9,201 bases of DNA from Eubacteriales bacterium (GCA_028717405.1 JAQUNY010000053.1:1-9201), one strand, 5' to 3'; positions 1 to 6,818 are shown, numbered from the stretch's first letter. The notes: a model not told the origin generated them from the sequence alone. Numbers and translations are program-made.

Positions 1-1464
1 AATCTTATTTTTTAAGGCACTCCTTGTTTTTTTGGTAATTTTGAATTGGTCCAGAAAAATATATACTTTATATCTGTTATGATCTATTCCCGGATTATCA
101 ATATCGCAAATCGAATACACATCAAACGGTGCGCCCATCCTTGCTAACCCTTCTCTTTGACTGCTCAGCAAATCCGTATTTAATCCGGCATTTTTATCAA
201 CATAATAGAGCGACTCAGCTCCTTCTACAAAAACAGCAATTTCAGCAACTGAAGCCATGCTAAGCCCTTTGTCAAGCAATCTGTCTCCGGCGTCAATCTC
301 TTTTTTGATTTCGTCCATCAGCCCTTTAGAATAAAACCAGCCTTCGAACATATCAAACCACCAATGGCCTGAACCTTTTGTAATGCAATATATAAAATCC
401 CTGCGCAGCACGTCGATCGTCTGTTTTTCGTCCTCAAGCTTGCTGTTGTAACCGGGGATGGGCTTCCCTTCAATGTATTGAGGCGCCAGATATGTGATAT
501 GATCAAAGGACAGGAATTGCAGCTTATTATGCAGCGCAAGTGTATCATAAGCAATCATGACCGCACTGGTGCTGTCATGCTTTCTGTACTGATATGAAGA
601 CGGGGTAGCTATTAAATCAATATCACAGGAAAGATAAATTTTTTCATAAGCCAGGTGTGCCCAATTCCAAAGGTTTTCTCCGTTTAATTCAAATATGTAG
701 CCAAAATATACTCCTAACAGCTTGTTGTGCCTTATAACTGACTGCGCTTCTCCCGCGAAAAATAAAATTGTGTCCGCAACAAGCTCATTATGGAATCTCC
801 AATAATCAACTGCCTCCCTGTCAAGTACCGGATCCCTGAAACTTCCTGCTGAACAACGTTCTCTGATTTCTTTACAGGGTATCCCGATGCCAGGATCATT
901 CATGTATTTTTTATATGCCTTTTCTTTGACCGGATGTGTCTCTGCGTTATCAAACCTGCTGAACCATTCGGTTGTGGCACCGCCCAGGATAAAATATGCA
1001 AATATTTTATCCCCGTATCTGGATTCAACATGCTTTATAAGCTCTTTCAGGTACGAAGACGCCCCTTCCCTCCATCTGCTATCTGCAGCAGCTTGCGAAA
1101 GATGGGTAAATGTATCCGGTATATCCGGATTTTCATGAAGAAACCAGGGCCTGGTGTCAACTTGTATTTTTAACCCAAAATATGCTGATGGCGCGTTTTT
1201 TATGAATAATTCGATTTGACTGTCCACAGCCGTAAAATCATATTTGCCGCTGCCTGTCCATGAGTCGCCATAAAGCGAATATGGGACGCCCAAAGCGCTG
1301 TTCAGTCCTGTGGTAAATATATTCATAATTTTAATGCCGGCATCTGAAAAATCCGAAATATTCCTGTTTGTCGGCCTGAATGATCTGAATGCAAGAGGTT
1401 CAATTATTCTACCATCCAGGTCCATCTTAATAACGCCATTATGTTTTACAAGTCTTGTGCGCAT
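1..1464 (-). CDS. Glycoside-hydrolase-like protein, GH42-like layout (partial, runs off left edge)
   Basis: The frame is open for 488 codons from the ATG at 1464 to base 1 with no stop, so the C-terminus lies outside the window. The start is fixed by a GGAGG ribosome site at 1472-1476, seven bases upstream. The protein aligns along its whole visible length with the 728-residue protein at 6790-4604. Shared blocks include EPLAFRSFRP (22-31), PYSLYGDSWTG (61-71), the WFLHENP region (107-113), GGATTEWF (161-168), YWRFHNELVAD (221-231), HWWFDM (367-372) and the start of the trimerisation-like domain from about 405. No signal peptide is seen, so it is probably cytoplasmic. E166 would be the candidate acid/base. 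The position matching the partner's E333 is S319 (in QFLSFDHITYL), so the candidate nucleophile seems lost or moved. The substrate is unknown. It follows the thioredoxin gene by 104 bases. Family placement is from motif memory and layout, not from a search. Confidence 0.85.
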   Translation of the reverse strand, partial: MRTRLVKHNGVIKMDLDGRIIEPLAFRSFRPTNRNISDFSDAGIKIMNIFTTGLNSALGVPYSLYGDSWTGSGKYDFTAVDSQIELFIKNAPSAYFGLKIQVDTRPWFLHENPDIPDTFTHLSQAAADSRWREGASSYLKELIKHVESRYGDKIFAYFILGGATTEWFSRFDNAETHPVKEKAYKKYMNDPGIGIPCKEIRERCSAGSFRDPVLDREAVDYWRFHNELVADTILFFAGEAQSVIRHNKLLGVYFGYIFELNGENLWNWAHLAYEKIYLSCDIDLIATPSSYQYRKHDSTSAVMIAYDTLALHNKLQFLSFDHITYLAPQYIEGKPIPGYNSKLEDEKQTIDVLRRDFIYCITKGSGHWWFDMFEGWFYSKGLMDEIKKEIDAGDRLLDKGLSMASVAEIAVFVEGAESLYYVDKNAGLNTDLLSSQREGLARMGAPFDVYSICDIDNPGIDHNRYKVYIFLDQFKITKKTRSALKNKI

Positions 1465-1501
1465 TATGGGTCCTCCATTCGACAAAGTTAAGCAAATTTT
1501 T

Positions 1502-1551
1502 TGCGGTTTTCTGCGGTTTACTGCGGTTTTATGCGTTTTTATACGTTTTTG
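1502..1551. repeat. Five 10-bp tandem repeats with phased A/T-tracts
   Basis: Five consecutive degenerate 10-bp units are seen on the plus strand: TGCGGTTTTC, TGCGGTTTAC, TGCGGTTTTA, TGCGTTTTTA and TACGTTTTTG. Each unit carries a run of three to five T (A on the transcribed strand), so the tracts recur once per helical turn, which is the known layout of intrinsically curved DNA. The array fills most of the gap between the thioredoxin gene stop (1569) and the ribosome site of the hydrolase-like gene that starts at 1464. It may be a curved regulatory segment or simply slippage-derived sequence. Confidence 0.8.
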
Positions 1552-1568
1552 TTGCTCCTGAAATGCTT

Positions 1569-2249
1569 TTACTTCTGCAATATAAGGTCTATTCCGTCGC
1601 GCAGGCTGTTCTCACTCATTGCGCCGAGGTTTCCGGTTATAATATTGCCTTCCCTGTCAATAAATACTGTAACAGGAATCGATGAAATACCAAAAACATA
1701 AGCAGCTTCCCCGCTTATGTCATAAAATACCGGAAATCTATATCCGCTGTTCGCAATAAATTTCTTGCCCAAAGATAAAGTCTCCCTCTGGCCATCGACC
1801 AGGTCAACCATCACAAACTGCACCTCATTCCCGATTTCACCATAAAGCTTGTCGAAATGAGGCATTTCGCTCTTACAGGGAGGGCACCAGCTTGCCCAGA
1901 AATTCAGGACTACCGGCTTTCCAATAAAATCTGAAAGCTTCACTTCTGCGCCGTTGCCGTCCTGTACCGTAAAATCATAGTCCTTTATGTTGGCAGGTTC
2001 ATCACTGTTGCCGGCATTTTGTGCTGCTGACAAGCCCTCGAGCCCGGATCCGGACCGCTCAGATAACGCTTCATATGCCGCATAAGCCGCAGCAATAAAA
2101 ACGACGAGTGCAATAATGCCAAGTATGAATTTCAGCTTCGGAGACAGAGTCTTTTTCCCACTCCCATTTGTTTCTTCTTTCTTTTTATCCATCATATCCC
2201 TTATTGTTTCATTTTTATCGTTTTTTCTGTTGCCCTTGTCATTATCCAT
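1569..2249 (-). CDS. Membrane-anchored TlpA/ResA-type thiol-disulfide oxidoreductase
   Basis: This 226-residue protein has a charged Lys/Asp/Asn-rich cytoplasmic N-terminus, one membrane anchor at about residues 40-59 (FILGIIALVVFIAAAYAAY), a Ser/Gly/Ala linker, and a thioredoxin-fold domain outside the membrane. The active site is WASWCPPCKSEMP with cysteines at 122 and 125, and the cis-proline loop is SSIPVTVF (Pro192). The fold matches TlpA/ResA proteins, which reduce disulfides in exported proteins such as apocytochromes. The CcdA gene directly upstream would supply the electrons. I chose the ATG at 2249 because a GGGGG ribosome site lies eight bases upstream (2258-2262). An alternative ATG at 2303 overlaps the ccdA stop as ATGA, would add 18 residues and would allow translational coupling, but it has no well-spaced ribosome site. 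No cytochrome c gene lies in the window, so the client is unknown. Confidence 0.9.
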   Translation of the reverse strand: MDNDKGNRKNDKNETIRDMMDKKKEETNGSGKKTLSPKLKFILGIIALVVFIAAAYAAYEALSERSGSGLEGLSAAQNAGNSDEPANIKDYDFTVQDGNGAEVKLSDFIGKPVVLNFWASWCPPCKSEMPHFDKLYGEIGNEVQFVMVDLVDGQRETLSLGKKFIANSGYRFPVFYDISGEAAYVFGISSIPVTVFIDREGNIITGNLGAMSENSLRDGIDLILQK

Positions 2250-2299
2250 TTTATTTTCCCCCTGTCTTCCGGTTATAATCAATGATCTGCTTCTATATT

Positions 2300-3142
2300 T
2301 CATCCTGCAGGCAGCAGAAGGGCAACCTTCTGCAGGATACCTGTTGCGACAAGTATTCCGGAAACTGCGAGAAGCCCCCCCGTCACAATGTTTATTATCT
2401 TATAGTGATTTCTGATGAATGCGAAAGCATTTTTCAGTCTATCTACCAGTACAGCGCTGGCCACGAATGGGATGCCAAGTCCAAGCGAGTAAAAAAGGAG
2501 CATCGTGAACCCTTTTGCTGCATTGCCTCCCTGTGCCGCGAGCATAAGGGCTGCGCCAAGAAATGTGCCAAGGCAGGGCGTCCATGCTACCGAGAATACC
2601 ATTCCGAAAACTACAGCCTTTAAGAAGCTCATTTTCCCTTCGTCGCTGAATATAGAAGAGGAAAGGTCACTTTTCCCGGCAGCCCCTCTGTGTATTTTTA
2701 ACTGAGGCAGAGGAAGTCTGAATAGCCCCATGAAACTCAACCCGAATATGAAAATGACGGCTCCCGAAACTAAATTGACATAAAATCCGTATTCTTTGAG
2801 GAAGCTGCCTGCCGTGCCTGCAAAAGCTCCAAGTACAACAAAAACAATCGTAAAGCCAAGAACAAACCCCAAAGGATTTTTAAAGGATCCAAGTACTCCC
2901 GCCGAAATTCCGATGGTATCTTCTTTCTTCCTGACGATATCCCCCTGTTCGGTATCGCTGCTCCCGTCGCTGCCCGGGCTGCTCTCAATAATTGTATCAA
3001 TGACGGTATCCTTATCAGCCAGGTTACCCGTACTACTCGAGCCTTTCCCCGCAAAATACAGCAGATAGACAGGCAGCATAGGCAAAATGCACGGCGAAAT
3101 AAACGTTATAATGCCTTCAAGAAATGTTATCAGATACACCAT
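2300..3142 (-). CDS. ccdA: CcdA-type cytochrome c biogenesis / thiol-electron transport membrane protein
   Basis: This 280-residue membrane protein has about six membrane segments: near residues 3-30, 90-110, 119-141, 172-201, 209-231 and 249-277. The two family cysteines are present in the usual settings: C18 in FISPCILPMLPVYLL and C190 in AWTPCLGTFLGAALM. Family members (CcdA, and the DsbD membrane domain) pass reducing equivalents from cytoplasmic thioredoxin across the membrane to an extracellular thioredoxin-like partner, here the TlpA-type protein encoded just downstream. An acidic Ser/Gly-rich loop at residues 34-75 separates the first and second membrane segments; by my recollection this is longer than in compact CcdA proteins. 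A GGAGG site lies 14 bases from the ATG at 3142, which is long. No better in-frame start is seen. The stop overlaps a possible upstream start of the thioredoxin gene. Confidence 0.92.
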   Translation of the reverse strand: MVYLITFLEGIITFISPCILPMLPVYLLYFAGKGSSSTGNLADKDTVIDTIIESSPGSDGSSDTEQGDIVRKKEDTIGISAGVLGSFKNPLGFVLGFTIVFVVLGAFAGTAGSFLKEYGFYVNLVSGAVIFIFGLSFMGLFRLPLPQLKIHRGAAGKSDLSSSIFSDEGKMSFLKAVVFGMVFSVAWTPCLGTFLGAALMLAAQGGNAAKGFTMLLFYSLGLGIPFVASAVLVDRLKNAFAFIRNHYKIINIVTGGLLAVSGILVATGILQKVALLLPAG

Positions 3143-3238
3143 ATACTCAGCTATTTCCTCCCGTCATTTTTTCATCCCAAAAATATGTTTGACGCAACCT
3201 GTACTGAAATAATACACTATTGTTCCCCGAAAAACCGG

Positions 3239-3263
3239 CAATGAAACAAAAAGCCAATGAAAC
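3239..3263. repeat. Pair of 9-bp direct repeats upstream of ccdA
   Basis: CAATGAAAC occurs at 3239-3247 and again at 3255-3263, with starts 16 bases apart, in the gap between ccdA and the palindrome after rpiR. It could be a regulatory half-site pair. The rest of the gap, 3143-3279, shows no gene and no convincing promoter: a TATTAT box at about 3205 has no good -35 partner. Confidence 0.4.
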
Positions 3264-3279
3264 GAAGAGTCCAAGTTAA

Positions 3280-3305
3280 GCGAGACAGGGGAGCGAGACA
3301 GGGGA
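3280..3305. repeat. 13-bp tandem duplication at the edge of the REP-like palindrome
   Basis: GCGAGACAGGGGA occurs at 3280-3292 and again, with no gap, at 3293-3305. The second unit belongs to the left arm of the 62-bp palindrome. The extra copy looks like a duplication of the arm end. Confidence 0.85.
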
Positions 3306-3350
3306 CGGTTCTGTGTCTTAAGACACAGAACCGTCTCCTGTCTCGCTCCC
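3289..3350. repeat. 62-bp near-perfect palindrome (REP/MITE-like)
   Basis: Two 31-base arms (3289-3319 and 3320-3350) meet at a central CTTAAG. They pair at 30 of 31 positions, and the one exception would be a G-U pair in RNA. The arms contain GACGGTTCTGTGTC and its complement. The palindrome begins eight bases after the rpiR stop and would fold into a long hairpin in that transcript. It has no T-run after it on the minus strand, so it is not a classical intrinsic terminator. It may stabilise the mRNA end or hinder readthrough into ccdA. I recall similar motifs dispersed in many Clostridia genomes, sometimes linked to IS200-like REP-associated transposases; that is memory, not a search. Confidence 0.9.
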
Positions 3351-3357
3351 AGATGCC

Positions 3358-4212
3358 TCAAAATTCCGGACGTCTGACAGTTGTTTTGGCTTTGTCCAGA
3401 TATTTCTTCAGATTAGAATAGTCATGTGTCAGGATACTGTTAAATAGGATATCAATCATAGTCAGCTGGGCGATCCTTGAACTTGTTGCGCCGCAGCGTA
3501 TTGTCGTTTCCGGCGCGCTCAAACTGAGTTTTATGTCGGCATATTCCGCAAGGCGGTTTTTCCCCAGACGTGTTATGATTATTACTTTCGCACCTGCTTC
3601 TTTTGCCGTTTTTGCGACCCGGATCATTTCCTTTGTTTCACCCGACCAGGAGATGACTACTGCGACATCATCCTGCGTTGAGTTTGCAGCTGTAGCAAGC
3701 TGCTGGTGGTAATCCACAGATATGGTGCAGTTTTTATTGATTCGGGTAAATTCTCTGTGGGCGTCAAGAGCCACTACCCCGGAAGCGCCGATACCGAAGA
3801 AATTGATTTTTTTCGCATTCATAAGCAAATCTCTTGCCATGATCACATCACCAACATTTATTATCTTGTAACTGTCTTCAATCGCCTTCTGATTGTTGAT
3901 GCAGACATTTTTTGCCACAACAGTCAGATTGTCTCCGACATTCAGGTCTATATACTCACCTGTGTCCTCATTATTTGCGTTGACCGCCAGCTCGGAAACC
4001 AGATTCAGTATAAAATCCCTGTATCCGCTGTATCCAAGCTTCCTGCACAAACGCAGGACTGCGGTTTTATGCGTACCGCTCTTCTCCGCAAAGGTCGAAA
4101 TTGGTATGCCCACAATGGCCTGCGGATCCTTAAGCACTAAATCTGCCGCCCTCTTTTCAGAAGCGCCAAACTGATCATACAGCTCTTTGATTTTTAATAT
4201 CAGGCCTGCCAT
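3358..4212 (-). CDS. RpiR-family HTH-SIS transcriptional regulator (MurR-like by context)
   Basis: This 284-residue protein has the standard RpiR layout. An N-terminal helix-turn-helix domain covers about residues 1-77, with the recognition region STFAEKSGTHKTAVLRLCRK at 39-58 followed by LGYSGYRDF. A sugar-isomerase-like SIS domain covers about 125-260, with NFFGIGASGVVALDAH (137-152) and VVISWSGETKEMIRVAK (185-201) forming the phosphosugar pocket. Family members bind a sugar phosphate and control genes for its use. Its place in a group with murQ and an amino-sugar kinase suggests that MurNAc-6-P or GlcNAc-6-P is the effector; this is inference. The ATG at 4212 has an AGGAGG site ten bases upstream. 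The gene is separated from the hydrolase gene by a 341-bp mobile-element-like unit that carries its best candidate promoter. Whether it represses or activates cannot be told. Confidence 0.95.
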   Translation of the reverse strand: MAGLILKIKELYDQFGASEKRAADLVLKDPQAIVGIPISTFAEKSGTHKTAVLRLCRKLGYSGYRDFILNLVSELAVNANNEDTGEYIDLNVGDNLTVVAKNVCINNQKAIEDSYKIINVGDVIMARDLLMNAKKINFFGIGASGVVALDAHREFTRINKNCTISVDYHQQLATAANSTQDDVAVVISWSGETKEMIRVAKTAKEAGAKVIIITRLGKNRLAEYADIKLSLSAPETTIRCGATSSRIAQLTMIDILFNSILTHDYSNLKKYLDKAKTTVRRPEF

Positions 4213-4396
4213 AACACCAGTTCCTCCTGGTCTTTCAGAGCAATAATTATTTTAATAACTCAACTTTCCCACCCGAAAAGTGGACACAAACCTTAAAAAT
4301 TAATACAAATCTGACATATAATATATAAAATTCCTGCTTTTCATGGTGTAATAGAATCATCACAAATCCACTAATACCAACGAAAAGAGGACTTTT

Positions 4397-4465
4397 ATGA
4401 ATATTATTATATCAGATGTATCAAGCACTGACTATACCATTTCTTCCAGAATTGATGATATCTGA
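4397..4465 (+). pseudogene. Short plus-strand reading frame, possible transposase remnant
   Basis: ATG at 4397 with an upstream AGAGGA reads 22 codons to TGA (protein begins MNIIISDVSSTDY). A frame change near the stop would continue the reading for about 30 more codons. It lies inside the inverted-repeat unit and has no recognisable domain. A broken transposase start is the simplest reading, but chance is possible. Confidence 0.2.
4406..4434 (-). promoter_or_regulatory. Candidate extended -10 promoter for rpiR
   Basis: On the minus strand, TAGTCA (4434-4429) is followed after 17 bases by TATAAT (4411-4406), and TGA directly before the hexamer gives an extended -10 (TGnTATAAT). The -35 matches consensus at only four of six positions. 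Transcription would start near 4399 and leave a leader of roughly 190 bases before rpiR. The promoter lies inside the inverted-repeat unit. Confidence 0.35.
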
Positions 4466-4603
4466 GGATCTGTTCAATGCCATCATGGGAGCCTTTATTA
4501 ATTCACTGCCAAAGGTATGGACACAAAGGCTAAAGTTCAGTGCCTGATTGTATTGATTTTTCAAGGTTCACACCCGGTTATCAGCCTGGGAAAGTTGAGC
4601 AAT

Positions 4604-6790
4604 TTATATTAAATGTATGAAACATTTTGTCTCATCACGGCGGAAACTCAATGTGAGCGACTTCCCATCCAGCATATGGCGCTCTCCGGTATACAATTCT
4701 TCGATTATACCGTCTTCCCAGGGCATATTTACTTCGCGACTGCTGCCTTCATGATCAAAAAGGCAGAACATCATGCTATTTGCATATACCGGCAAGTCGT
4801 CACTGGTGTATATGCTGACACCTGCAGCTTTTGCCAAAGGCCGAAGGACATATGACGGCAAAGGCCCTTGCATGGACCAGCAATCGAAGTCTCCACTGCT
4901 ATTGCTGATGCCGCCACTGCCGCTGCCTCCGCTGCTGTTTTTGCCATCGCCACTGCCGCTACCTCCATCAATATGGCTGCGGTATTTGATCGCCAACTGC
5001 GCGCTATTGTCCAGAATATCGCGTCCATGTACTACAGCTTCAGGATCAGTGCATTTAAGCACCGGTTTAACCAACCTGTTTTCATATCCATAAATCCGCG
5101 TCATTCCGCTGTCATTTAGAAAACCTCCAGGAACTGCAGTCGCGCTTATCTCATTTTCATTTATTTCTACACTGATGTTTGTCAGTAAACTGATTTTTTT
5201 CGCAGAAAATCCGTTTCCCCAATTTGACAAATTTATCGCACCCGCGGCATATATGAATATTATCGAACTGCCCTTCTTCCTCAAATTACAAACAGCGCGG
5301 TGCAGCTCTTCCGAAGGTGCAAACATGTTCGGTATCAGATACAACTTATATCGATCCTCAGGAAAATCATCTCTCAGTACGTCTTCAGCACAATATATGT
5401 CTACAGGCGCGCCTATGCGGTGCAGAGGTTCCAGTTGCTTTATCAGAAGCTCGCTTATCAGGTTCTGGTCTTTTACATAATAATTCGATGCCGCATGCAC
5501 AAGGACAGCAATTTCAGCGATTCCGGAAACCGGCTTGCTATAAAGCCTTTTCCCCGCATTTATGATTTTCTTTATTTCATTCATCATTGCGTCATCCGCT
5601 TTACCGTTATTTTCAAACCAGCATCCAAGCATGTCGAACCACCAGTACCCCCCACAGTGCGACCATGCCTGCGCCGCTTCGCGCCTGTAATACATAGTTG
5701 TCTGATCCAGGTCCTTCATGCGGCTGTGCCCCATGATCTGCAGCACTTGGGCATATGGGTCGTTATTTGCAAGATGAGTGGTATTATCAATTTCATGGAA
5801 ATACAGTTTCTTTCGTAATTTTATAGAATCGATTGGCAGCTGTTCCGCGCTTGTGCTTTCAAATTTACGGAAACGATATGATGCCGGCGAAAACACAATA
5901 TCAATATCAGGGCAGTCAAACACCCTTTGGGCTGCCAGTTGAGCGGATGCCGGATTCGGCGTTGCAACCAGGTAGCCGTAAAAACAGCCGGTAAGTTTTG
6001 TTCCGCCGGTGTGTTTTTTGGTCCGGCCGGCAAAATAACAAATTGCATCCGCTACAATCTCATTATGGAATCTCCAGAAATCAAGTGCGTCTTTATCAGT
6101 ATCCGGATCGCGGAATATTCCACAGCTTGCATGTGCAAGCGCTTCCGGCCTTGGCATTTTCCTTCCGGCATCTCCGCTCCAGGCAGCGAAACAGCTTTCC
6201 TTCAGCCTGTCATAAGCAGCCGGATCACTTGAGTTAAGCCATTCACATGTGCTACCCGCAAATAAATGTACTGCATATATTTTTTCCGGATACTCCCTGT
6301 CAAGGTAATCCAAAACATCACATATCATCCTTGCGGCGCTTTCCCTCCATACTTCATAACCTGCTACACGCGAAATATTCAGGAATGAATAACTTGCTTC
6401 GGGATGCTCTTTCAGAAACCATTCCCTTGTATCAAGCTGTATCATCAGTGACAGGTAGGCATCAGGAGCATTTCTGATAAACTGATCCATCTGTTTCTTA
6501 AGCGGAGACCAGTCATATTGACCTTCGCCGGTCCATATCTCGCCGAAAAGCGAATACGGTATACGCAAGGCTGAAATGATGCCGGTAGGAAAAACGCTCT
6601 GCAGCTTCACCCCCACCTCAGCCATAGCTTTGGTCGTCGCGGGCTTCGGCCTGAATGAACGGAATGACAACGGTTCGAATATCCGGCCATTGACTGAGAT
6701 TTTTGTAATATTATTATGTTGTACAAGCTTTGCAATCACAATTTGTTTTGCTCCTTTACCTTTTCTATACACATAGTCGCTTATCGACAT
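4604..6790 (-). CDS. Glycoside-hydrolase-like protein, GH42-like barrel plus trimerisation-like domain
   Basis: This 728-residue protein has no signal peptide, so it probably acts in the cytoplasm. A short N-terminal strand region (ISVNGRIFEPLSFRSFRP, 31-48) leads into a TIM-barrel-like region of about 60-420. This contains PYSLFGEIWTG, LFAGSTCEWLN (candidate acid/base E183), FWRFHNEIVADAI, FYGYL, FHEIDNTTHL (candidate nucleophile E333) and YWWFDMLGCWF. A Rossmann-like segment (424-540) resembles the GH42 trimerisation domain, and a beta-rich C-terminus follows. A Gly/Ser-rich insert occupies 609-633. Retaining clan GH-A chemistry is inferred; the substrate is unknown. Its neighbours are MurQ, an amino-sugar kinase and RpiR, so a MurNAc- or GlcNAc-containing glycoside is a possible substrate. 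The ATG at 6790 has AGAGGA six bases upstream. A GTG at 6739 with AAGGAG upstream is a rival start that matches the paralogue's N-terminus. Confidence 0.88.
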   Translation of the reverse strand: MSISDYVYRKGKGAKQIVIAKLVQHNNITKISVNGRIFEPLSFRSFRPKPATTKAMAEVGVKLQSVFPTGIISALRIPYSLFGEIWTGEGQYDWSPLKKQMDQFIRNAPDAYLSLMIQLDTREWFLKEHPEASYSFLNISRVAGYEVWRESAARMICDVLDYLDREYPEKIYAVHLFAGSTCEWLNSSDPAAYDRLKESCFAAWSGDAGRKMPRPEALAHASCGIFRDPDTDKDALDFWRFHNEIVADAICYFAGRTKKHTGGTKLTGCFYGYLVATPNPASAQLAAQRVFDCPDIDIVFSPASYRFRKFESTSAEQLPIDSIKLRKKLYFHEIDNTTHLANNDPYAQVLQIMGHSRMKDLDQTTMYYRREAAQAWSHCGGYWWFDMLGCWFENNGKADDAMMNEIKKIINAGKRLYSKPVSGIAEIAVLVHAASNYYVKDQNLISELLIKQLEPLHRIGAPVDIYCAEDVLRDDFPEDRYKLYLIPNMFAPSEELHRAVCNLRKKGSSIIFIYAAGAINLSNWGNGFSAKKISLLTNISVEINENEISATAVPGGFLNDSGMTRIYGYENRLVKPVLKCTDPEAVVHGRDILDNSAQLAIKYRSHIDGGSGSGDGKNSSGGSGSGGISNSSGDFDCWSMQGPLPSYVLRPLAKAAGVSIYTSDDLPVYANSMMFCLFDHEGSSREVNMPWEDGIIEELYTGERHMLDGKSLTLSFRRDETKCFIHLI
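4892..4966 (-). repeat. Gly/Ser-rich low-complexity coding insert
   Basis: Residues 609-633 of the hydrolase-like protein are almost only Gly and Ser with a few Asp, Lys, Asn and Ile. They are encoded by repeated GGY/AGY-type triplets (plus-strand GCCACTGCCGCT blocks recur). The stretch looks like a flexible linker grown by triplet slippage within the C-terminal beta region. Confidence 0.75.
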
Positions 6791-6818
6791 ACCGTGTCCT
6801 CTTTTTACTATTCTTAAC

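Larger units (their letters stand above)
4259..4599. mobile_element. 341-bp unit with 13-bp terminal inverted repeats (decayed IS or MITE)
   Basis: CTCAACTTTCCCA at 4259-4271 is the exact reverse complement of TGGGAAAGTTGAG at 4587-4599. The unit fills almost all of the 391-base gap between the hydrolase gene (stop at 4604) and rpiR. Inside are a 22-codon plus-strand reading frame from an ATG at 4397, preceded by AGAGGA, and a further stretch that stays readable only by changing frame. TGGACACAAA also occurs twice in direct orientation (4281-4290 and 4518-4527). This suggests an element that has lost most of its transposase. I could not identify the family (the left end recalls IS21-type ends only loosely), and no clear target-site duplication is seen. 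Confidence 0.55.

Noticed and set aside
1502..1551. Repeat array as a CRISPR
   Set aside because: The units are 10 bases long, head-to-tail and have no spacers.
3289..3350. Palindrome as an intrinsic terminator
   Set aside because: The stem is far too long, and no T-run follows it on the minus strand.
3164..3361. 65-codon minus-strand frame through the palindrome
   Set aside because: Most of its N-terminal half is simply the translated palindrome arms and it overlaps the rpiR stop; no ribosome site or domain.
3706..4140. 144-codon plus-strand frame opposite rpiR
   Set aside because: It is a shadow of the RpiR SIS and HTH coding sequence.
5300..5818. 172-codon plus-strand frame opposite the hydrolase gene
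   Set aside because: It is antisense to conserved blocks of the hydrolase-like protein and its translation resembles no family.
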